DNA of 64,000 nucleotides from an uncultured Bacteroidales bacterium (GTDB lineage Bacteria > Bacteroidota > Bacteroidia > Bacteroidales > UBA932): NCBI GenBank assembly GCA_944326305.1, contig CALVDL010000012.1:1-64000 (forward strand). The letters run 5' to 3'. Positions 58,589 through 64,000 of the stretch are shown here, one piece after another. The notes beneath the pieces are model-generated. The model was not told the origin of the DNA, did not search any database, and saw only the letters and a list, made by a program, of their open reading frames with translations. The translations under genes and the position numbers were made by a program. The first letter of the stretch is position 1; every line of letters starts with the position of its first letter.

Positions 58589-60010
58589 ATGGTAACCAGA
58601 AGAAATTTCATCAAGACCGTATCCATGGCGACAGCCGGTCTGGCGCTTGGTACGGGCGACAGCCTTTTTGCCGCAGCAGCAGGCAAGGGACCTGGCCGCA
58701 AAGGCAAGGTGAAAATCGCCTACATCGGTATCGGAAACCGGGGCGAACAGATCATCAATGAATTCGCCAGGACCGGCATGGTCGAGGTGGTCGCACTGTG
58801 CGATGTCGACCTGGACGGCAAGCAGGCGCAGAAGGTCCAGGCGATGTATCCCGGGGCAAAGAAATTCCGTGACTTCAGGCAGCTTTTCGAAAAGGCCGGA
58901 AACGAATTCGAGGCCGTGGCGGTGGCCACACCGGACCACTCCCACTTCCCTATCGCCATGCTCGCCCTGTCGTACGGGAAGCACGTCTACCTGGAGAAAC
59001 CGATGTGCCGTACATTCCATGAGGCCGAGCTTCTGATGGAGGCCGCCAGGAAGCACCCAGGGGTCGTGACACAGGTCGGCAACCAGGGACATTCCGAAGC
59101 CAACTACTTCCAGTTCAAGGCATGGATGGACGCCGGAATCATCAAGGACGTGACAGCCATCACGGCCCACATGAACAACGAAAGGCGCTGGCACAAATGG
59201 GACGCCGCAGGGATATACAGGATGCCGGAGGAAGAGCCGGTCCCGGCAGGAATGGACTGGGATACATGGCTCTGCGCAAGGCCTTACCATGAATTCAACT
59301 CAAAATACCACCAGGGAGACTGGCGGTGCTGGTACGACTTCGGCATGGGTGCGCTGGGTGACTGGGGCGCACACATACTTGACACGGCGCATGAATTCCT
59401 CCAGCTCGGCCTGCCGTATGAAATCAACATGCTCAGGGCAGACGGACACAACGATTACTTCTATCCTTATTCCTCCACAATACTTTTCCGCTTCCCGTCA
59501 AGAGGGAGCATGCCTCCTGTGGATGTGACATGGTATGACGGAATAGACAACCTCCCGCCGCTCCCGGCAGGATACGGGGCCTCGGCGGTAACAGAAGGGG
59601 TGCCTTCAACGAACCAGGGGGAGGCAGTGCCGTCAAATCTCAACCCAGGGAAAATCATCTACAGCAGAGACCTTACCTTCAAGGGCGGAAGCCACGGCAG
59701 CACGCTTTCCATCATACCTGATGAAAAGGCCAGGGAGATGGCCGGCAAGCTCCCTGAAGTACCGGAAAGCCCGTCAAACCACTTCGAGAATTTCCTCCTC
59801 TCCTGCCAGGGCCTCGAGAAGACGCGCTCTCCTTTCGAGATACACGGACCTCTGAGCCAGGTATTTTCGCTCGGAGTTATAGCCCAGAGGCTCAACGCCA
59901 GGCTGTTCTTCGACAGCAGGACAGGGACCATCACCAACAACGCATTCGCCAACGCAATGCTCGTCGGAGAGCCTCCGCGCAAAGGCTGGGAAGAATTCTA
60001 CAGACTATAA
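58589..60010 (+). CDS. TAT-targeted Gfo/Idh/MocA family oxidoreductase
   Basis: This 473-residue enzyme has a twin-arginine signal (MVTRRNFIKTVSMATAGLAL) and so acts outside the cytoplasm with a pre-bound NAD(P). The Rossmann motif is IAYIGIGNRGEQI, the EKP motif VYLEKPMCRTFHEAE, and the C-terminal domain GMGALGDWGAHILDTAHEF. Export with bound cofactor is typical of the 3-keto-glycoside route, where such enzymes oxidise C3 of a glycoside. The DUF1080 gene 21 nt downstream, whose family includes 3-keto-disaccharide lyase/hydrolase enzymes, fits this. Confidence 0.9.
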   Translation: MVTRRNFIKTVSMATAGLALGTGDSLFAAAAGKGPGRKGKVKIAYIGIGNRGEQIINEFARTGMVEVVALCDVDLDGKQAQKVQAMYPGAKKFRDFRQLFEKAGNEFEAVAVATPDHSHFPIAMLALSYGKHVYLEKPMCRTFHEAELLMEAARKHPGVVTQVGNQGHSEANYFQFKAWMDAGIIKDVTAITAHMNNERRWHKWDAAGIYRMPEEEPVPAGMDWDTWLCARPYHEFNSKYHQGDWRCWYDFGMGALGDWGAHILDTAHEFLQLGLPYEINMLRADGHNDYFYPYSSTILFRFPSRGSMPPVDVTWYDGIDNLPPLPAGYGASAVTEGVPSTNQGEAVPSNLNPGKIIYSRDLTFKGGSHGSTLSIIPDEKAREMAGKLPEVPESPSNHFENFLLSCQGLEKTRSPFEIHGPLSQVFSLGVIAQRLNARLFFDSRTGTITNNAFANAMLVGEPPRKGWEEFYRL

Positions 60011-60031
60011 ACTGACTTCAATACAGACAAT

Positions 60032-61384
60032 ATGAAACGGTTATTTACAGCAATATGCCTGCTGTCCGCCATCGCCACTGCGGCCTCAGCCCAGGAGTGG
60101 GAGCCGCTGTTCAACGGCAAGAACCTCAAAGGATGGCACAGGCTGAACGGGAAAGCCACCTACAAAGTGGAAAACGGTGTCATTACCGGGACATCAAAGA
60201 CCGGTACACCGAACACTTTCCTTGTGACTGACAAAAACTACGGGGACTTCATACTTGAATTCGAATTCAAGGTGGACGACGGACTCAACTCAGGGGTTCA
60301 GTTCCGCAGCCACAGCACAAAAGACTACCAGAACGGACGTGTCCACGGATACCAGTTCGAGATAGACCCTTCCGGAAGGGCATGGTCAGGCGGCATATAT
60401 GACGAGGCGGCCAGGGGCTGGCTCTATCCGCTCACAAAGAACCCTGATGCAAAGTCCGCCTTCAGGAACGGACAGTGGAACAAGGCACGCATAGAGGCTT
60501 TCGGCAACTCCATCCGCACATGGGTCAACGGCATCCCTTGCGCAGAGATATGGGATGACGGGGCCGCCGAAGGGTTCATCGCCCTGCAGGTTCATGCAAT
60601 CTCCGACCCTGCGCTGGAAGGGAAGAGCGTCAGCTGGAAAGACATCCGCATATGCACCGCTGATGTACAGAAATACCTTACCCCGGAGTGCAGCGGCACA
60701 CCGCTCGTGAACCTTGTGGACAACACCATATCCCCGAAAGAAGCCGCTGAAGGATGGAAACTTCTCTGGGACGGCAAGACCACTGAAGGATGGAGAGGTG
60801 CAAAGCTGGCCGGTTTCCCTGAAAAAGGCTGGACGATAGAAGACGGCATACTCAAAGTGCAGAAAGGCAACGGAGGAGAATCCGCCAACGGTGGTGACAT
60901 CATCACCACAAGGACATACAGGAACTTCATCCTCAGCGTGGACTTCAAGATCACCCCGGGAGCCAACAGCGGAATCAAGTATTTCGTGGACCCTGAACTG
61001 AACAAGGGGGACGGCTCGGCCATAGGGTGCGAGTTCCAGGTCCTCGATGACGACCTCCACCCTGACGCAAAGCTTGGTGTCAAAGGCAACCGCAAATGCG
61101 GCTCTCTCTATGACCTGATACCGGCCCCTGCCGACAAGCCGTTCGACAAGGACGCATTCAACACCGCGGTAGTAGTGGTGGAAGGGAACCACGTTGAGCA
61201 CTGGCTCAACGGAGTGAAACTTCTCGAATATGAACGCAACAACCAGATGTGGGATGCGCTGGTCGACTACAGCAAATACCGTGACTGGCCAAATTTCGGG
61301 AATCTCAATGAGGGATACATCCTCCTTCAGGACCACGGTGATGAAGTATGGTTCAAAAATGTGAAAATCAAGGAATTGAAATAA
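60032..61384 (+). CDS. Two-domain DUF1080 protein (3-keto-disaccharide hydrolase/lyase family)
   Basis: This 450-residue exported protein has a signal peptide ([18 protein letters not shown]) and a tandem pair of DUF1080 jelly-roll domains: residues 22-212 ([19 protein letters not shown] ... [20 protein letters not shown]) and about 240-450 ([19 protein letters not shown] ... [19 protein letters not shown]). Family members cleave 3-keto-glycosides; the partner oxidoreductase would make the substrate. The two copies differ clearly, so one may bind and the other catalyse. Membership in an operon with the flanking genes is likely (gaps 21 and 3 nt). Confidence 0.9.
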   Translation: MKRLFTAICLLSAIATAASAQEWEPLFNGKNLKGWHRLNGKATYKVENGVITGTSKTGTPNTFLVTDKNYGDFILEFEFKVDDGLNSGVQFRSHSTKDYQNGRVHGYQFEIDPSGRAWSGGIYDEAARGWLYPLTKNPDAKSAFRNGQWNKARIEAFGNSIRTWVNGIPCAEIWDDGAAEGFIALQVHAISDPALEGKSVSWKDIRICTADVQKYLTPECSGTPLVNLVDNTISPKEAAEGWKLLWDGKTTEGWRGAKLAGFPEKGWTIEDGILKVQKGNGGESANGGDIITTRTYRNFILSVDFKITPGANSGIKYFVDPELNKGDGSAIGCEFQVLDDDLHPDAKLGVKGNRKCGSLYDLIPAPADKPFDKDAFNTAVVVVEGNHVEHWLNGVKLLEYERNNQMWDALVDYSKYRDWPNFGNLNEGYILLQDHGDEVWFKNVKIKELK

Positions 61385-61387
61385 CAC

Positions 61388-62896
61388 ATGAGAGGACAAT
61401 CATTAATGCCGGCCCTTCTTGCCGGCATATTCTTTACTGTGGCTGCCGGGATGTCCGCGCAGCCACAGTCCATACCGGAGATGGCCGGGGCATGGTCAGG
61501 GAAAGTTTCCATAGGGCCTGCCTCGCTGAACATAGTATTCAATTTCGGGAAAGACCGGGACGGGAATCTCACCTGCACCATGGAGAGCCCGGACCAGGGC
61601 TCCGGGCTGATCCCCGCAACGGTGGACCTTCTGACAGGAGACTCCCTTTCCATCTCAATCCCCAGCATAGGAGCTTCGTATTCAGGTCATTTCATCCGCA
61701 CTGGCAATGACGGGGAGATTGTCAGCGCAGAAGGGACGCTCAGACAGTCAGGCCTGGCCATGCCGCTGGCCCTCAAGTACGGAAAGCCCATCATATTCAG
61801 GCCCCAGACACCGGTGGCGCCGTTCCCGTACAGGACTGAAGAGGTATCTTTCAGCAGCGGGGATGCTGTTCTCAGCGGAACACTCACCTACCCTGCAGGA
61901 TACTCCGGTGAAAAGTCCATGGAAGTTCCTGTGGTGCTCATGGTCACAGGAAGCGGACAGCAGAACAGGGACGAAGAAATCTTCAGCCACAAGCCGTTCC
62001 TGGTCTTAGCCGACTACCTGGCACGCAACGGCATAGCCTCGCTCAGATATGATGACCGCGGCACAGGAAAATCCACCGGAGACCCGGCATCAGTGACCAT
62101 GCAGTCCAACTTCGAGGATGCAATGGCAGGTGTGGCGTTCCTTGACTCGCTCGGGTGCTTCAGCATGACCGGTATTCTCGGCCACAGCGAAGGAGGTTCC
62201 ATAGCGCTTATGGCAGGAGCCGGGGACAAAGTGGATTTCGTGATAAGTCTGGCCGGAGCCGCCGTAAGCGGCAAGGAGATATTGCTTTCGCAGAACCGCA
62301 CGGCACTCAGGCAGGCCGGCACACCGGAAAAGGTCACGGAAGACTACTGCGCCATGCTCGGTGAAGTGCTGGATAACCGGATCCTGCTGCACATGGCCGG
62401 AGGACGGGATTGCAATGCCGGGGACGGAGCCGCGGATACCGCAGAAACGGAAGCCGCCCAAATCACACAGCAGAAAGCCGGCTACATAGTGGATTCGCTG
62501 GCCAGAAACTCAGGGACATCTCTTCCGCAAGGTGCTCTGGATAACCTTGCCGCAGTTCTTGCCCAGAATTCCCCGTGGATAGACAGCTTCATTTCATTCT
62601 GTCCGGAGAAACTTCTGCCAAAGGTGCACTGCCCCGTTTTCGCCGCCAACGGAAGTCTTGATAAACAGGTAGATGCAACCCGGAATCTTGATGCACTCAG
62701 ATCCGGTCTTCCGGAGAATCCGTCCTCCGTAATCAAAGAATATCCAGGCCTGAACCATCTCTTCCAGCACTGCAAGACCGGAAGCCCGTCAGAGTATGGC
62801 GAGATTATTGAAACAATCTCAAAAGAGGTCCTGCGCGATATTGCCGGTTTTCTGAAGGAAATAGGGAATGTCAATAGCTCAGGCCCTAACAGCTAA
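61388..62896 (+). CDS. Exported alpha/beta hydrolase
   Basis: This 502-residue protein has a signal peptide (LLAGIFFTVAAGMSAQ). A beta-rich N-terminal domain (WSGKVSIGPASLNIVFNFG, to about 130) comes before the hydrolase: VVLMVTGSGQQNRDEE (oxyanion region), nucleophile Ser in GILGHSEGGSIAL (about 261), Asp in FAANGSLDKQVD and His in YPGLNHLFQHC. It is an esterase or peptidase-like enzyme. The operon context (3-keto-glycoside genes) suggests removal of acyl groups from glycosides, as inference. Confidence 0.85.
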   Translation: MRGQSLMPALLAGIFFTVAAGMSAQPQSIPEMAGAWSGKVSIGPASLNIVFNFGKDRDGNLTCTMESPDQGSGLIPATVDLLTGDSLSISIPSIGASYSGHFIRTGNDGEIVSAEGTLRQSGLAMPLALKYGKPIIFRPQTPVAPFPYRTEEVSFSSGDAVLSGTLTYPAGYSGEKSMEVPVVLMVTGSGQQNRDEEIFSHKPFLVLADYLARNGIASLRYDDRGTGKSTGDPASVTMQSNFEDAMAGVAFLDSLGCFSMTGILGHSEGGSIALMAGAGDKVDFVISLAGAAVSGKEILLSQNRTALRQAGTPEKVTEDYCAMLGEVLDNRILLHMAGGRDCNAGDGAADTAETEAAQITQQKAGYIVDSLARNSGTSLPQGALDNLAAVLAQNSPWIDSFISFCPEKLLPKVHCPVFAANGSLDKQVDATRNLDALRSGLPENPSSVIKEYPGLNHLFQHCKTGSPSEYGEIIETISKEVLRDIAGFLKEIGNVNSSGPNS

Positions 62897-62928
62897 ATCG
62901 CTGAATATTAAGGCAAATTACTAAACTG

Positions 62929-63273
62929 ATGTCAAATATGAAACGTTCTGTCAAACTGTTTGTACTTATTGCCATGACATTGGCTGCCGCAGGATGCGGT
63001 AGTTTAAATGCTTTTATTTCCACCCAGACGGCCATGTCAAAAGTAAAACAAGGGATGTCCCGGAATGAAGTGGAAAAGCTGTTCGGCAATCCTGACCTCA
63101 GAAGATTCGACAATAACTATGAAGAATGGGAATTTCATTCCGATATTCCAGGCATCTCTTCCTACAACAAGATAATCATCAGATTTACTGACGGTAAAGT
63201 CTCAACCATGGACTCCAGCCGCATAGACCCGCCGACTTTCCGGGTCGACGAAAAGAACCAAGGCGACATATAA
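62929..63273 (+). CDS. Small lipoprotein with a BamE/SmpA-like domain
   Basis: This 114-residue protein (ATG 62929; MKRS at 62938 is an alternative) has a lipobox LAAAGC. Then comes KVKQGMSRNEVEKLFGNPD, the classic BamE/SmpA opening helix, and EEWEFHSDIPG plus IIIRFTDGKVSTMD strands. It may assist outer-membrane protein assembly or simply share the fold. Confidence 0.75.
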   Translation: MSNMKRSVKLFVLIAMTLAAAGCGSLNAFISTQTAMSKVKQGMSRNEVEKLFGNPDLRRFDNNYEEWEFHSDIPGISSYNKIIIRFTDGKVSTMDSSRIDPPTFRVDEKNQGDI

Positions 63274-63334
63274 GCCCCCACCCGGAAATACTCATAAAAG
63301 CGTGAGGGCATAGAAAGCCCTAATTTTAAAAAAG

Positions 63335-63362
63335 AAAGGGCAGCCGCAATCGGCTGCCCTTT
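63335..63362 (-). terminator. Rho-independent terminator of gapA
   Basis: A perfect 12-bp stem AAAGGGCAGCCG/CGGCTGCCCTTT with loop CAAT; on the minus strand it is followed by TTCTTTTTT. It lies 24 nt past the gapA stop. Confidence 0.9.
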
Positions 63363-63386
63363 CCTATTGTTATTGCCTGAGGCAAA

Positions 63387-64000
<614 letters not shown>

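Overview
The window reads as a chromosomal segment of a member of the order Bacteroidales. Evidence seen directly: many genes are preceded by the Bacteroidota promoter pattern (TTTG, a gap of about 19-21 bp, then TAnnTTTG) rather than by Shine-Dalgarno sites, and the gene families are typical of the phylum (GLPGLI protein, TonB-receptor-like outer-membrane protein with a carboxypeptidase-like N-terminal domain, DUF3276, DUF5606, DUF6340-like lipoprotein, nusB-yajC-ybbR-coaE order, pyruvate:ferredoxin oxidoreductase, glpABC). Family or genus cannot be fixed from sequence alone. Most of the window is moderately GC-rich, with obviously AT-richer islands at about 12.8-14.9 kb, 17.9-18.1 kb and 32.6-33.1 kb.

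Layout. 0-4.4 kb: a 149-bp tandem repeat, then a three-gene surface-polysaccharide operon (flippase, FrhB-like ferredoxin protein, polysaccharide pyruvyl transferase). 4.4-11.05 kb: NhaC antiporter, tRNA-Arg(CCG), fabD and the one-polypeptide pyruvate:ferredoxin oxidoreductase. 11.1-17.9 kb: the main accessory island: a membrane TPR/HTH regulator, an intergenic region with paired direct repeats, a dyad, a C11 tract and a clear promoter, a small secreted protein, a collapsed RHS/YD gene whose toxin tip survives, a two-domain immunity protein with a barstar-like C-terminal half, an outer-membrane barrel protein, and a pseudopilin/GspE/GspF set in which the ATPase and the membrane protein have lost large internal parts. 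18.1-26.9 kb: zinc alcohol dehydrogenase, Tex, a two-component system, and a GLPGLI plus TonB-receptor-like pair.

27.0-33.2 kb is a second, decayed accessory region. It has one intact flavodoxin-family gene and fragments of at least five others (HxlR, Crp/Fnr, DUF4405, a membrane protein, AraC). Short palindromic elements with related ends, a GC-rich dispersed repeat (also present as the tandem array at the left edge) and a GTCATTTCGACCG-type repeat lie between the fragments. An MBL-fold protein, a LuxR-type regulator, a DUF1349-like protein and a hexapeptide acetyltransferase are intact within it.

33.2-64 kb is mainly housekeeping: ClC transporter, a PurF-like protein without the N-terminal nucleophilic cysteine, Gfo/Idh/MocA oxidoreductase, acyltransferase, L-serine ammonia-lyase, 5'-nucleotidase-type lipoprotein, omega-amidase-like nitrilase, glpABC for anaerobic glycerol-3-phosphate oxidation, rimO, coaE, ybbR, yajC, nusB, NAD synthetase, EamA transporter, deoxynucleoside kinase, a probable 3-keto-glycoside module (TAT-targeted oxidoreductase plus two-domain DUF1080 protein plus alpha/beta hydrolase), a BamE-like lipoprotein and the 3' part of gapA. 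The observations most worth following are the barnase/barstar-like RHS toxin and immunity remnant with its elaborate upstream region, the repeatedly deleted GspE/GspF locus, and the palindromic elements that border broken genes at 27-33 kb.
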